Assembly: GCA_001918155.1 (NCBI GenBank)
Contig: MNFJ01000119.1
Location: 1-41,334 of the forward strand
From: Deltaproteobacteria bacterium 13_1_40CM_4_68_19
GTDB lineage: Bacteria; Myxococcota; Myxococcia; Myxococcales; 40CM-4-68-19
Direction of reading: 5' to 3'
DNA: 41,334 nucleotides
Positions 27,733 through 36,486 of the stretch are shown here, piece by piece (position 1 is the stretch's first letter; the number at the start of each line of letters is the position of its first letter). The notes beneath the pieces are model-generated. The model was not told the origin of the DNA and made no database searches. It saw only the letters and a program-made list of their open reading frames with translations. The translations under genes were made by a program, and so were the position numbers.

Positions 27733-29079
27733 CTACTTCTGGAAATCGTACACGCTCCCGATCCGCAGGATCCGCGTCAGCTCGTCGAGCGCCTGCATGT
27801 TCTCGCGGGCCAGGCGCGGGTCCGCCAGGTCCTCTCCGACCAGGCGGTCGCGGTAATGCCGGCTGACCCACGCCTCCAGCTCCGCGCCGAGCGGCTCGTC
27901 CCAGAAGACGCGCGCTTCGATCGCGGAGCGCTCGCCGTCCTGCAGCACGATGCGCTGGCGCAGGCAGGCGGGGCCGCCGCCGTTCTCCATCGATTCGCGC
28001 AGATCGAGATGGTGCGCGCTCTTCACCGGACCGTCCGACTCGATCACCCGCTGGAGGAACGCGCGCGCCCGCGGGTCCTCGCGCGCCTCCTCCGGCGCCA
28101 GGATGGTCATGCTCCCGTCCGGCAAGGTGAGCAGCTGCGAGTTGAACGGATATGCCGCGACGGCGGAAACGACCGGAAGCTCCCTTTCCGTGGCCAGGAA
28201 AGCGACGAACGATTCACCCAGCAGCGCACGCAGCTTGTCCAGCAGGGCCGCGACCTCGAGGAAGGCCAGCTCATGCAAGAGCAAGACGTTCCCGTTTCCC
28301 ACCGCCAGCACGTCGGTGTGAAAGGCGCCGGCGTCGATCCCGATCGGGTGCTGCTGGGGGAAGAGAGCACGGGCGCCATCCACCTGCCCGAGCCGCGCCA
28401 GCGCATGCGACGCCTCGCGGGTCTGCCGCGCGGGGTACACGGAGGGTTCGCCGCCGGGCGGCGGATCGCCAAAGGCGCAGCGGCCCCAGGCCAAGAGATG
28501 GACGGCCTCCCTGTCGGCCGCGAACAGCCGGGTGTGGTTCGCAGCGCCTTCGTCCGCGAAGTGCCCTCCGCCGGGCAACGGATCATGGACCTCGAATTTC
28601 TTCCCGTCCGCGAAGATGGCGCGGAGCACGCGCGCGGTGGTCTCCGCCTCCAGCGAGCGGTGGAACATCGCGGTGAGATTCGCGGGGATCAGGTGCAGCC
28701 GCCCATCGGCGGCATCGGCGCTGGGGATGCAGGTCGCGGCGTTCGCGGTCCACATCGCCGCCGCGCTCGAGCTGATGCGCAGCAGCTGGTCCTTCAGCTC
28801 CGGATCCCGCGCGGCCTGCGCGAGCACTTCTTCGTCGCTCCCGCGGAAGCCGAGGCGGCGCAGCGTCCGCAGCGAGGGCCGCTCGTGCGGCGGCAGTACG
28901 GCCTGCCCGACTCCGAGCGATGCGACGAAGCGCATCTTGGCGAGGCCCTGCAGCGCGGCGCCCCGCGGGCTCGCCGGTTGCCCGGAGTGCGCCAGCGAGG
29001 CGACGTTGCCGTGGGAGAGCCCGGCGTAGTTGTGGGTGGGGCCGACGAGCCCGTCGAAATTGTACTCGCGCGCCGGCAC
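27733..29079 (-). CDS. astB: N-succinylarginine dihydrolase
   Basis: Second enzyme of the arginine succinyltransferase pathway: hydrolyses N2-succinylarginine to N2-succinylornithine, CO2 and ammonia. The 448-residue protein opens with REYNFDGLVGPTHNYAGLS. It has the DEGAANHTRL segment, the catalytic His in HTDVLAVGNGNVLLLHE and the catalytic Cys in NGGGPACLRQR, all typical of the AstB amidinotransferase-like fold. The length is exactly that of the family. No astA, astC, astD or astE is in the window, so the rest of the pathway must lie elsewhere. A MaoC gene follows upstream on the same strand, 18 bases away. Confidence 0.93.
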   Translation of the reverse strand: MPAREYNFDGLVGPTHNYAGLSHGNVASLAHSGQPASPRGAALQGLAKMRFVASLGVGQAVLPPHERPSLRTLRRLGFRGSDEEVLAQAARDPELKDQLLRISSSAAAMWTANAATCIPSADAADGRLHLIPANLTAMFHRSLEAETTARVLRAIFADGKKFEVHDPLPGGGHFADEGAANHTRLFAADREAVHLLAWGRCAFGDPPPGGEPSVYPARQTREASHALARLGQVDGARALFPQQHPIGIDAGAFHTDVLAVGNGNVLLLHELAFLEVAALLDKLRALLGESFVAFLATERELPVVSAVAAYPFNSQLLTLPDGSMTILAPEEAREDPRARAFLQRVIESDGPVKSAHHLDLRESMENGGGPACLRQRIVLQDGERSAIEARVFWDEPLGAELEAWVSRHYRDRLVGEDLADPRLARENMQALDELTRILRIGSVYDFQK

Positions 29080-29097
29080 GCCGCCCCACCTCCCGGA

Positions 29098-29562
29098 TCA
29101 CTTTCCGTAGAACCGGAATACGAGCTCGGCGACGCACGCCGGCTTCTGCTCTCCCTCGATCTCGATGATCGCCCCGAGCAGCCCCTCGACCCCGTTGGGG
29201 ATCTCGGTGACGTCGCCGAGCTTCACGTTCAGCCGGTATCGCTGCCCTTCCTTGAGCGGTGCGGGGAAACGGACCTTGTTCAATCCGTAGTTGATGACCA
29301 TCGCGAAGTTCTTGATCTCGACCAGCTCGAAGAAGATCCCGGCGATCAGCGAGACGGTGAAGTACCCGTGCGCGATCGGTTTTCCGAAGGGAGACTCGCG
29401 CGCGATGCGCTCGCGATCGACGTGGATCCACTGATGGTCGCCGGTCGCGTCGGCGAACTTGCGGATCGCCTCATAGGTCATCTGCCTCCAGTCCGAGACG
29501 CCGATCTCCTTGCCGACGAGGGACTTGAGGCCGGACACGCCGTCGATCAGGGTCTTGCCCAT
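29098..29562 (-). CDS. MaoC-family (R)-enoyl-CoA hydratase
   Basis: A 154-residue hot-dog-fold hydratase. The catalytic segment FADATGDHQWIHVDRERIAR contains the Asp-His dyad, and SPFGKPIAHGYFTVSLIAG is the conserved MaoC motif. The enzyme should hydrate trans-2-enoyl-CoA in beta-oxidation or supply of hydroxyacyl-CoA. Length is that of single-domain MaoC proteins. The SDR at 6.9 kb is of a type often paired with such a domain. It lies 18 bases from astB and may be transcribed with it. Confidence 0.9.
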   Translation of the reverse strand: MGKTLIDGVSGLKSLVGKEIGVSDWRQMTYEAIRKFADATGDHQWIHVDRERIARESPFGKPIAHGYFTVSLIAGIFFELVEIKNFAMVINYGLNKVRFPAPLKEGQRYRLNVKLGDVTEIPNGVEGLLGAIIEIEGEQKPACVAELVFRFYGK

Positions 29563-29633
29563 GGTGCGCTCCCGGTCAGATTGGGGCCCTGTTTAGCACG
29601 CCTGAGGGTCGCGGGCTTCCGTCGTTGCAGGGC

Positions 29634-31685
29634 CTACTGCTCCAGCACGCGCACCGGCAGCACGACCATCGGCAGTCCCGCGAACTGGAACCGCCGCTGC
29701 ATGGCGTACGCCGTCTCGTTGTGGAGGAAACGGTCGAACCAGCGCTCGCGCTCGAAGATCAGCTTCCCCGCGAAGAAGATGGCGCGGGGATACTCGCGCG
29801 CGATCTCGCCGGCAACCCGGACGGCCTCCGTGACGGCCTCCGTGCCCATCGCCACGCGGTAATCCGCGGGCAGGCCCATCCGCTGCGCCTGCTCGACATA
29901 TTTCTTCAGATCTTCCTCGGCCTGCTCGCGCACGCGGTCTACTTCCTCCACGCCCTGGAAGGTGGCGCTGTCCACCACGCCGACGGTGACGAAGATGACG
30001 TTCTGGAAGTAGCGCGGAAACAGTTTCAGGACGGTGAGGAGGGAGTGGATGCCCAGGCCGGAATACCCCCCGACCAGGAGGACCGCGGTGGGCTTCTTCG
30101 GGTCGAGCGCCTTCTTCGGAGCAGGCTGCGACGGGAGCGCTTCGAGGATCTGATCGAGCCGCTTGAGCCGGGCGAAGATGCTTGCGTAGTGCCGCTTGAT
30201 GGCCATGCAGAGCGCGATCAGGGCGCTGGTCGCCAGCATCGTCAGCCAGCCGCCTTCGCGGAACTTCTCCGCCACCGTGATGGTCAGGATCACGATGCAG
30301 AGGGCCGCGCCGACGAGGTGGATGGAGATGTGCTTCTTCCAATCCGGCTGCTTGCGGCGCGTCTCGCGCTTCGTCCAGTACCGGATCATGGCGATCTGGG
30401 TGAGCGAGAAGGTGAGGAAGACGTTGATCGAGTACATCACCACCAGCGCATCCACACGGCCCCGCGTGTAGAGCAGCATGGCGAGGCCGGCCCCGCCCAT
30501 GAGCAGGACGCCGTTCTGCATGGTGAGGCGATCGCTGAGCGCGCTGAAGCGGTGGGGGAGCCAGGAGTCGTGCGCCATGTTCGCCATCACCCGCGGGCCG
30601 TCGATGAAGCCGGCCTGGGCGGCGACGAAGAGCAGCAGCGCCTCGGAGAGCAGCGTGATGAAGACGAACCATTTCCCGACCGGAATGCCGAGGAGCCGCA
30701 CCCCGCCGGCCACCTTCGCGGCGAGCAGCGAATTCATGGTGTGGTCGGGATCGGCGTAGCGGATGTCGAGCAGCAGGTAGCAGAGGATGATGCCGCTGGC
30801 GGTCACGGCCAGGCTGATCGCCATGTAGGCCATCGTCCGCTTGCCGGTCTGGACCCGCGGCTCGCGCATGATCTGCAGGCCGTTCGAGACCGCCTCGATT
30901 CCGGTATAGGTGCCGCCGCCGAGCGAATAGGCGCGCACGAACAGGAGGAGAAGGCCGCCCAGACCGAGCGTCGACATCCCGTGCGAGAGGCCGGTGGACA
31001 CTTCCTGCACCACTTCTTGCGCGCGGCCGAGGTGCAGCCCGATGCCGGTGCCGATGATCACGGCGTGCGTCAGCAGGAACGCGAGGAAGATCGGCATCAG
31101 CACGGTCACCGATTCCTTCACGCCTCGCAGGTTGAGCAGCACGAGGACGAGCACCCCGAGAAGCTCGATGTGCAGCTTCAGCGGCAGACCGGTGACGACG
31201 AGGTTCGCCCAGCGCGCGCCGTCCGGAAGCACGCTGAACACCGCGTCTCCACCCGCCGCGATGGAGATGGAGATGGTGAGGACGTAGTCGACGATCAGCG
31301 CCGAGCCGCTCACCACTCCTGCGCGCGGCCCGAGCAGGCGGGAGGCGACGACGTAACCGCCGCCGCCGAAGGGGAAGTGCTCGATGACGCGGCTGTAGGA
31401 GGCCGCGATGATGAGGACCGTGAACGCGGTCGCTGCGGCAAGGAAGACGGCGAGATACGTGTGCTCGCCCAGGTTCTTGAACGCTTCCTCCGGGCCGTAT
31501 GCCGAAGACGAGAGACCGTCCGCGCCGAGGCCGACCCAGGCGAGGAAGGCGATGAGCGAGATGTGCCGGAAAAGGTGCGGGTCCTGCAGGTCTTTCGGGC
31601 CGCCCAGGAGGAACCGTTTCAGCCGCTGCCCGGCTCTCGGGCGGTGCTCCGGCTCCGGCGGCACGGACTGTGCTGGCGTGCTCAT
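29634..31685 (-). CDS. APC-superfamily potassium transporter, KimA-like
   Basis: A 683-residue protein with about twelve membrane segments (start HISLIAFLAWVGLGADGLSS) and a cytoplasmic C-terminal domain of about 160 residues that has a USP-like look (PTAVLLVGGYSGLGIHSLLT). The first segment ends in ADGLSSSAYGPEEAF, which corresponds to the DALSSVAYGPEQ motif of KimA (YdaO), the high-affinity K+/H+ symporter of Bacillus. General APC amino acid permeases remain the alternative. The Kdp genes at 33-41 kb and the sigma-54 promoter shared in style with kdp support potassium as substrate. The ATG at 31685 is the most likely start; the ORF track runs further upstream into the promoter region. Confidence 0.78.
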   Translation of the reverse strand: MSTPAQSVPPEPEHRPRAGQRLKRFLLGGPKDLQDPHLFRHISLIAFLAWVGLGADGLSSSAYGPEEAFKNLGEHTYLAVFLAAATAFTVLIIAASYSRVIEHFPFGGGGYVVASRLLGPRAGVVSGSALIVDYVLTISISIAAGGDAVFSVLPDGARWANLVVTGLPLKLHIELLGVLVLVLLNLRGVKESVTVLMPIFLAFLLTHAVIIGTGIGLHLGRAQEVVQEVSTGLSHGMSTLGLGGLLLLFVRAYSLGGGTYTGIEAVSNGLQIMREPRVQTGKRTMAYMAISLAVTASGIILCYLLLDIRYADPDHTMNSLLAAKVAGGVRLLGIPVGKWFVFITLLSEALLLFVAAQAGFIDGPRVMANMAHDSWLPHRFSALSDRLTMQNGVLLMGGAGLAMLLYTRGRVDALVVMYSINVFLTFSLTQIAMIRYWTKRETRRKQPDWKKHISIHLVGAALCIVILTITVAEKFREGGWLTMLATSALIALCMAIKRHYASIFARLKRLDQILEALPSQPAPKKALDPKKPTAVLLVGGYSGLGIHSLLTVLKLFPRYFQNVIFVTVGVVDSATFQGVEEVDRVREQAEEDLKKYVEQAQRMGLPADYRVAMGTEAVTEAVRVAGEIAREYPRAIFFAGKLIFERERWFDRFLHNETAYAMQRRFQFAGLPMVVLPVRVLEQ

Positions 31686-31766
31686 CGCGAAGTCGCCAAG
31701 AACGCATGCACCGCGTTCTCTGTCGAGCGGCATCTCGCGCCCGCGAGCGAATCGCCGCGCCTGGGA

Positions 31767-31779
31767 TTGCATCATGCAA
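31767..31779. promoter_or_regulatory. 13-bp palindrome, candidate enhancer-binding site
   Basis: TTGCATCATGCAA is a perfect inverted repeat centred on one base. It lies about 65 bases upstream of the + strand -24/-12 candidate, the usual distance for an upstream activator site. TTGCA half-sites recur upstream of the kdp promoter at 41164-41208. Confidence 0.45.
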
Positions 31780-31843
31780 CCCGGAGGCCTGGTCTTTCTT
31801 GCATTTCGCAAGAGGGTGCGGCGGCGGCGCGAGCGTGGCTTTC

Positions 31844-31859
31844 CGGCACGACCTCTGCA
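31844..31859 (+). promoter_or_regulatory. Candidate sigma-54 promoter of the response regulator gene
   Basis: CGGCACGACCTCTGCA fits the GGCACG-N4-(T)TGCA consensus, with ten bases between GG (31845-31846) and GC (31857-31858). The predicted start near 31871 leaves a leader of about 105 bases before the TTG at 31976. Confidence 0.5.
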
Positions 31860-31930
31860 CGAAGAGCCCGCGTGGCCTGCTTCCTTGGCGCCCTGTTCGC
31901 TGGGATGATGCTGCGGCGTCGGGGCCGCGA

Positions 31931-31947
31931 GCGCAACTGCCGTGCCG
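31931..31947 (-). promoter_or_regulatory. Candidate sigma-54 promoter of the KimA-like gene
   Basis: On the minus strand CGGCACGGCAGTTGCG matches GGCACG-N4-TTGC exactly, with ten bases between GG and GC. The predicted start near 31921 gives a leader of about 235 bases for the transporter at 31685. It faces the + strand candidate at 31844-31859, so the two transcripts would overlap at their 5' ends by about 50 bases. Confidence 0.55.
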
Positions 31948-31975
31948 GCGCGATCTTGCTGCCTGGAGAGACGCA

Positions 31976-33343
31976 TTGAACGACGAGACGAACACGGGCC
32001 AGCGAGCATTCCGCGTCCTGGTCGTGGACGACGAGCGCAACATCCGCAAGACGCTGGCGGTCTGCCTGGAATCTCTCGGCTGCGCGGTCACGGAGTGCGG
32101 AACGGCGGCTGCCGCGATCGACTCGCTCGCGCGCCTGCCGCACGATCTCGCGTTCGTCGATCTGCGGCTGGGAAAGGAGAGCGGGCTGGACCTTCTCGGT
32201 TCGCTGCTGGCGGAGCGGCCCGCCCTCGAGGTGATCATCATCACCGCCTACGCGACCATCGACACCGCGGTCGACGCGATCCGCCGCGGCGCCCGCGACT
32301 ATCTGCCCAAGCCGTTCACGCCGGCGCAGATCCAGCGCGCCGTCGAGCAAGCGCGCTCGCGCATCGAGCTGTCCACGCGCGTGGCCGACCTCGAGGAGCA
32401 GCTCGCGGACGCCGCGCCGGAAGTGATGCTTTCCACGCCGAGCGCCGCCATGCGCGCGGTGCTCGACGTGATCGGCCGCACCGCCGCCCACGACGTTCCC
32501 GTGCTCCTGCGCGGCGAAAGCGGCACGGGCAAGACCGTCCTGGCGCGAGCGCTCCACCGGCAGAGCCCGCGACGTGGCCGTCCCTTCGCAGTCGTGAACT
32601 GCCCCGCCCTCAGCGAGGAGCTGCTGGCGAGCGAGATGTTCGGACATGTCAAGGGCGCTTTCACGGGAGCGGTGCGCGATCAGCCCGGGCGGGTGGAAGC
32701 CGCGGAAGGTGGTACCCTCTTCCTCGACGAGGTGGGCGAGGTCCCGCCCTCGATCCAGGCCAAGCTGCTGCGCTTCCTGCAGGACAAGCAGTTCGAGCGG
32801 GTGGGAGAGACGCGGACCCGGATCGCGGACGTCCGGATCGTGGCCGCCACCAATCGCGATCTCGACGACGCGGTCCGCGCAGGCCACTTCCGCGAGGACC
32901 TTCTCTTCCGCCTCAACGTCGTCGAGGTCACCGTCCCTCCGCTGCGCGAGCGGCGCGAGGAGATCCTCCCGCTGGCGCGGAGCTTTCTCAGCTTCTTCGC
33001 CCGCGCGGCGCGCCGCGCGCCGCAGCAGCTCTCGCCGGAGGCGGAACGGGCATTTCTCGCCTATGCCTGGCCGGGGAACGTCCGCGAACTGCGCAATGCC
33101 ATCGAGCGCGCGGTCATCCTCTCCCCCGCCCAGGTGCTGCAGCCGCAGGCATTCCCGGACCGGATCGCACAGACCGCGACCACCGTGCCGCAGCTCGGTG
33201 GCGACTTCTCCGTCGAGCAGATCGAGCGCGAGCACATCCTGCGCGTGCTCGCCCGCACCCGCACGCAGGAGGAGGCGGCGCACGTGCTCGCGGTAGACGC
33301 CTCGACGCTGTGGCGCAAGCGGAAGAAGTACGAAAGCGAATGA
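31976..33343 (+). CDS. Sigma-54-dependent response regulator, NtrC/AlgB type
   Basis: A 455-residue three-domain activator. Receiver domain: RVLVVDDERNIRKTL, phospho-acceptor Asp in AFVDLRLGKESGLDLL, Lys in YLPKPF. AAA+ domain: Walker A GESGTGKT, sigma-54 contact loop GAFTGA, Walker B TLFLDEVGEV. C-terminal Fis-type helix-turn-helix: EEAAHVLAVDASTLWRKRKK. The DASTLWRKRKKY ending resembles the AlgB branch of the family. The start is TTG at 31976 behind GGAGAG; no ATG fits. The cognate kinase is probably the convergent gene at 33.5-35.3 kb. Divergent from the KimA-like gene, it is placed to control that gene and the kdp operon, but this is inference. Confidence 0.88.
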   Translation: MNDETNTGQRAFRVLVVDDERNIRKTLAVCLESLGCAVTECGTAAAAIDSLARLPHDLAFVDLRLGKESGLDLLGSLLAERPALEVIIITAYATIDTAVDAIRRGARDYLPKPFTPAQIQRAVEQARSRIELSTRVADLEEQLADAAPEVMLSTPSAAMRAVLDVIGRTAAHDVPVLLRGESGTGKTVLARALHRQSPRRGRPFAVVNCPALSEELLASEMFGHVKGAFTGAVRDQPGRVEAAEGGTLFLDEVGEVPPSIQAKLLRFLQDKQFERVGETRTRIADVRIVAATNRDLDDAVRAGHFREDLLFRLNVVEVTVPPLRERREEILPLARSFLSFFARAARRAPQQLSPEAERAFLAYAWPGNVRELRNAIERAVILSPAQVLQPQAFPDRIAQTATTVPQLGGDFSVEQIEREHILRVLARTRTQEEAAHVLAVDASTLWRKRKKYESE

Positions 33344-33402
33344 CGGCGGCAGCGGCTGGGCCCAATGCCGCTCGGTCAGGCGCAGGGCGACAAGAGACAG
33401 GT

Positions 33403-33443
33403 TGACGTTAGCGTTGTCGTCGTCAACGACAACGTCGGTTGAC
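33403..33443. repeat. Gene-end hairpin repeat, family 2, copy 3
   Basis: GTTGTCGT and ACGACAAC (33413-33420 with 33426-33433) form an eight-base-pair stem with a five-base loop. They are flanked by GTTGACGTTAGC on one side and GTCGGTTGAC on the other. It shares the GTTGAC/GACGT vocabulary of copies 1 and 2 but lacks the GGCGACGGCGACGTGG block. It stands in the convergent gap between the regulator and kinase genes. Confidence 0.55.
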
Positions 33444-33458
33444 TGGGCGCCATTGCGG

Positions 33459-35291
33459 CTACGCGGCGCTGGCACGAATGCTGCGCCCGGGCACCGGCAA
33501 CGTGAACCAGAAGCGGCTCCCCTTCCCCGGTTCGCTCTCGACCCCCATGTCCCCTCCGTGCGCGAGGACGATCTCCCGGGCCAGGTAGAGGCCGAGTCCA
33601 ATGCCCTCCCCTTTGGTTCCCGGCACGCGGAAGAACTTCTCGAAGATCCGACTCCGATACTCGGGTGGAATGCCTTCGCCGTGGTCCTCCACCTCGAACC
33701 GCACGCTGTCGTGTTGTGGTTGCGCCCGCACGACCACGGTGCTTCCGGGCGCGCTGTGCCGGACCGCATTGCCGATCAGGTTGTCGAGGACCAGGGCGAT
33801 CCGCTCCGCGTCGGCCAGCACGGGGAGCACCGGCTCGCGGACTTCCGCCGCAAGCTGGATCTTCGCCGCCGCTGCCGCCGCGGAGCGATTCGCCAGCGCT
33901 CCCTCCACCAGGGACTTTGCCGAGATGGCCGCCGGCTGCACTTCCACCTTTCCCGCCTGGATCCGCGCGAGGTCGAGCAGGTCGTCGACGATATCCTGCA
34001 GACGCTCGCAGTCCTCGCGGGCGGCCTGCAACAGGTCTGCCTGCTTCTCGCTGATCGGGCCCACCGTGCTCTCCAGGAGGATGTGGATCGCCATGCGCAG
34101 TGAGGTGAGCGGGGTCCTGAACTCGTGCGCGACGGTCGCCACCAGATCGTTCTTCAGCTCGTCGAATCGCACCAGGCGCGTCACGTCCTGCAGGACGATG
34201 GTCGCGCCGGCGACGGCGCCCTCCTCGGAGTAGAGCGGAGTCGCCCGCGGCAGCATCCGGCGGTCGCGAACGCGAAGCGCCTCTTCCAACCCGCGCGGCA
34301 GGTACGGGCCTCTTCCGGCAACCACGTGCGCCCGCACTTTCTCGATCGCGTCGCGCAGCTCGGGGTCGATGCGAGCCAGGGGTCGCTCGCCGGCTTGGAT
34401 CTGCAGCTCCCGCTCGGCGCTCTCGTTCACGTTCAGGAGCGTACCGTCCGCGGCGACCACCAGGATCGGATCGGGAAGGCTGTCGATGGCCGCCTGCGAT
34501 GCCTGCTGCGCCTGGAGCAGCTCCCCGAGCGAGCTGCTGCGGTACTCGCGCAGCTTGTCGGCCATGGTGTCGAGCTCGCGTCCGACCTGCGCGATCTCGT
34601 CCTCTCCCTGGATGCGCGCCCTCGCCTCGAGATCGCCTTCTCCGATGCGCCGCACGGCCAGGCTGAGCAGGTTGAGCGGCCGCAGCGCCCGCCGGGTGAG
34701 CGATACGGAGGCGAAGAGGCAGAGGACCAGGGCGCAGATGGTGGAGAGCAGGAGCAGCGAGCGGTTGCGTTCGGCGGTGGCGCGCGCGCGGTCGCTCTTC
34801 AGCAGCATCGCGTCCTGGTTGATCTCCAGGATCCTCTCCGCCGCGTCCTTGATCCGGAGGAATTCGGGCTGCAGCTCCTCGAAGTAGTGGCGGCGCAGCT
34901 CCTGTTCCCCGCCGATCCTGCGAAATGCGTCGTACTTCGCCCGGTATTCGTTCCAGGCAGCCCGCAGCCGGCGCGTCGCCTCCGCCTCGCCCGCCTCGGT
35001 GATGTTGCTCTCCTGCGCGCGCAGCTCCGTCTCGAATGCCTCGATGTTCGGGCCCGCCTGGGCGTCGCCCTTGTCGGGCCTGCCGGCCGCGCGGAACAGG
35101 GCGGCGCTGTCGATCCGCTCCGCGGCCTCGTTCATCCGCTGCACCGCGAGCACGCTGCGGAAGTTGTCCTGCAGGATCCGCTCCGAGCTCCGGCCCAGCG
35201 TCTGCAGGGTGTTCAGCGCCACGAGGCCGACGAGGGCGAGGCCCGCTGCCAGCGGCGCTTGCGCCAGCAGCAGCTTGGTCCTCAGGGTCAC
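33459..35291 (-). CDS. Membrane sensor histidine kinase, KinB-like
   Basis: A 610-residue kinase. Domains in order: TM1 (residues 4-26), periplasmic helical sensor of about 150 residues, TM2 (RSLLLLSTICALVLCLFASV), HAMP, PAS (AIDSLPDPILVVAADGTLLN), HisKA with H-box TVAHEFRTPLTSLRMAIHIL, and HATPase_c with N-box LVLDNLIGNAVRHS, D-box EDHGEGIPP, F-box IFEKFFR and G-box GIGLGLYLARE. The layout resembles KinB, which pairs with the NtrC-type AlgB in Pseudomonas. The GTG start overlaps the stop of the truncated kdpD by four bases (GTGA), so the two are translationally coupled. The periplasmic domain is unlike the DUF4118 region of classical KdpD. Confidence 0.86.
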   Translation of the reverse strand: MTLRTKLLLAQAPLAAGLALVGLVALNTLQTLGRSSERILQDNFRSVLAVQRMNEAAERIDSAALFRAAGRPDKGDAQAGPNIEAFETELRAQESNITEAGEAEATRRLRAAWNEYRAKYDAFRRIGGEQELRRHYFEELQPEFLRIKDAAERILEINQDAMLLKSDRARATAERNRSLLLLSTICALVLCLFASVSLTRRALRPLNLLSLAVRRIGEGDLEARARIQGEDEIAQVGRELDTMADKLREYRSSSLGELLQAQQASQAAIDSLPDPILVVAADGTLLNVNESAERELQIQAGERPLARIDPELRDAIEKVRAHVVAGRGPYLPRGLEEALRVRDRRMLPRATPLYSEEGAVAGATIVLQDVTRLVRFDELKNDLVATVAHEFRTPLTSLRMAIHILLESTVGPISEKQADLLQAAREDCERLQDIVDDLLDLARIQAGKVEVQPAAISAKSLVEGALANRSAAAAAAKIQLAAEVREPVLPVLADAERIALVLDNLIGNAVRHSAPGSTVVVRAQPQHDSVRFEVEDHGEGIPPEYRSRIFEKFFRVPGTKGEGIGLGLYLAREIVLAHGGDMGVESEPGKGSRFWFTLPVPGRSIRASAA

Positions 35292-36430
35292 GCCCGCTCC
35301 TCGTCGGTGGCCGCCACCACGTGGAGGTCGAAGTCGGTGCCTTCGCGCAAGAACTGCGTCAGCACCGAGCCGCGCAGCACCTGCTTCCACCAGGGCTGCA
35401 TCGAGCGTCCCACGATGACGTGGGCGACACCGTGCGTGCGGGCGAAATCCAGCAGGGCGTGCGCCGGCTCATCCGATTTCAGCCGCACCACTTCGGCGCC
35501 GAGCTCCCGAGCCTTCTCGACGTTGGCGAGCAGGTGGCGCTGCGCCTCGGAGTCGATCAGGTTCGGCGCCTCGTCCGGCGTTTCCACGTAGACGACGAAC
35601 CAATCCGTGTTCAGGCGGCCGGCCATGCGCGACCCGCGCGAGAGCAGCGTCTTCGCGCGCGGTGGATTGGAGGCGAGGCACACCATCACCCGCCCGGACG
35701 CCTTCACCTCCGGCGCGCCCTTCGCCAGACCGGCGCGATCCAGGCTCTCCGCGACCTCGCGCAGGGCCAGCTCCCGCAGGGTGGCCAGGTTCTGATCCTT
35801 GAAGAAGTTCTCCAGCGCCCAGGGGATCTTTTCCGGAGCGTAGATCTTCCCCGAGCGGAGGCGCTCCTGCAGGTCCTCGACCGCCAGATCGAGGTTCACC
35901 ACCTGGTCGGCCTGGGTGAGGAAGGTGTCGGGAACGGTCTCGCGCACCACCACGCCTGTCGCGCGCTCGATGAGCCCATTGAGCGACTCCAGGTGCTGCA
36001 CGTTCATTGCGCCGATCACGTTGATCCCGGCGTCCAGAAGCGCGAGCACGTCCTGGTAACGCTTGCGGTTGCGCGACCCCGGCGCGTTGGTATGCGGGAT
36101 CTCGTCCACCACCGCGACGGTGGGCCGGCGCAGCAGCACGGCGTCGAGATCCATCTCCTCGACGACCACGCCGCGATACTCGATGCGGCGCCGGGGCACG
36201 ACTTCCAGCCCTTCGATCAGCGCAGACGTCTCCGGGCGGCCGTGCGGCTCGATGAAGGCGATCACCACGTCCACCCCGCGGCGCCGCAGATCGTGCCCTT
36301 CCTGCAGCATCCGGTACGTCTTTCCCACCCCGGCGGCGAACCCGACGTATAGCTTGAGGCGGCCGCGCCTTGCCCGCTCGACCAGCTCGAGAAAGTCCTC
36401 GGGCCTTCGGGTTTGCGCCGGTTTCGTCAT
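35288..36430 (-). CDS. kdpD: Truncated KdpD: KdpD and USP domains only
   Basis: A 380-residue protein that equals the N-terminal cytoplasmic part of KdpD. The KdpD domain has Walker A FAAGVGKTYRML and Walker B VAVVDEIPHTNAPGSRNRKR. A USP domain follows (VMVCLASNPPRAKTLLSRGS, then HVIVGRSMQPWWKQVLRGSV). The four membrane helices and the kinase domain of normal KdpD (about 890 residues) are absent, and the frame ends cleanly at a stop that overlaps the next gene, so this is a gene architecture and not a frameshift. I do not see the intact SxS...FTAxY c-di-AMP motif of the Staphylococcus USP domain. It presumably passes potassium or turgor information to the kinase encoded next. ATG 36430 has GGGAG close upstream; 36445 is an alternative. 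Confidence 0.86.
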   Translation of the reverse strand: MTKPAQTRRPEDFLELVERARRGRLKLYVGFAAGVGKTYRMLQEGHDLRRRGVDVVIAFIEPHGRPETSALIEGLEVVPRRRIEYRGVVVEEMDLDAVLLRRPTVAVVDEIPHTNAPGSRNRKRYQDVLALLDAGINVIGAMNVQHLESLNGLIERATGVVVRETVPDTFLTQADQVVNLDLAVEDLQERLRSGKIYAPEKIPWALENFFKDQNLATLRELALREVAESLDRAGLAKGAPEVKASGRVMVCLASNPPRAKTLLSRGSRMAGRLNTDWFVVYVETPDEAPNLIDSEAQRHLLANVEKARELGAEVVRLKSDEPAHALLDFARTHGVAHVIVGRSMQPWWKQVLRGSVLTQFLREGTDFDLHVVAATDEERA

Positions 36431-36486
36431 CTGCTCCCGGATCATTCCACCATTTGTCGGCGCCGGTCGCCATCAGCACGGCGTGG

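Noticed and set aside
31786-31803. TGGTCTTTCTTGCA as a third sigma-54 promoter
   Set aside because: Only eight bases lie between the GG and GC doublets, outside the fixed ten-base spacing.
35288-35291. kdpD broken by a frameshift into two pieces
   Set aside because: The following kinase has its own N-terminal membrane helix and periplasmic domain and no DUF4118 region, so it is not the missing KdpD half. The GTGA overlap is a normal gene junction.
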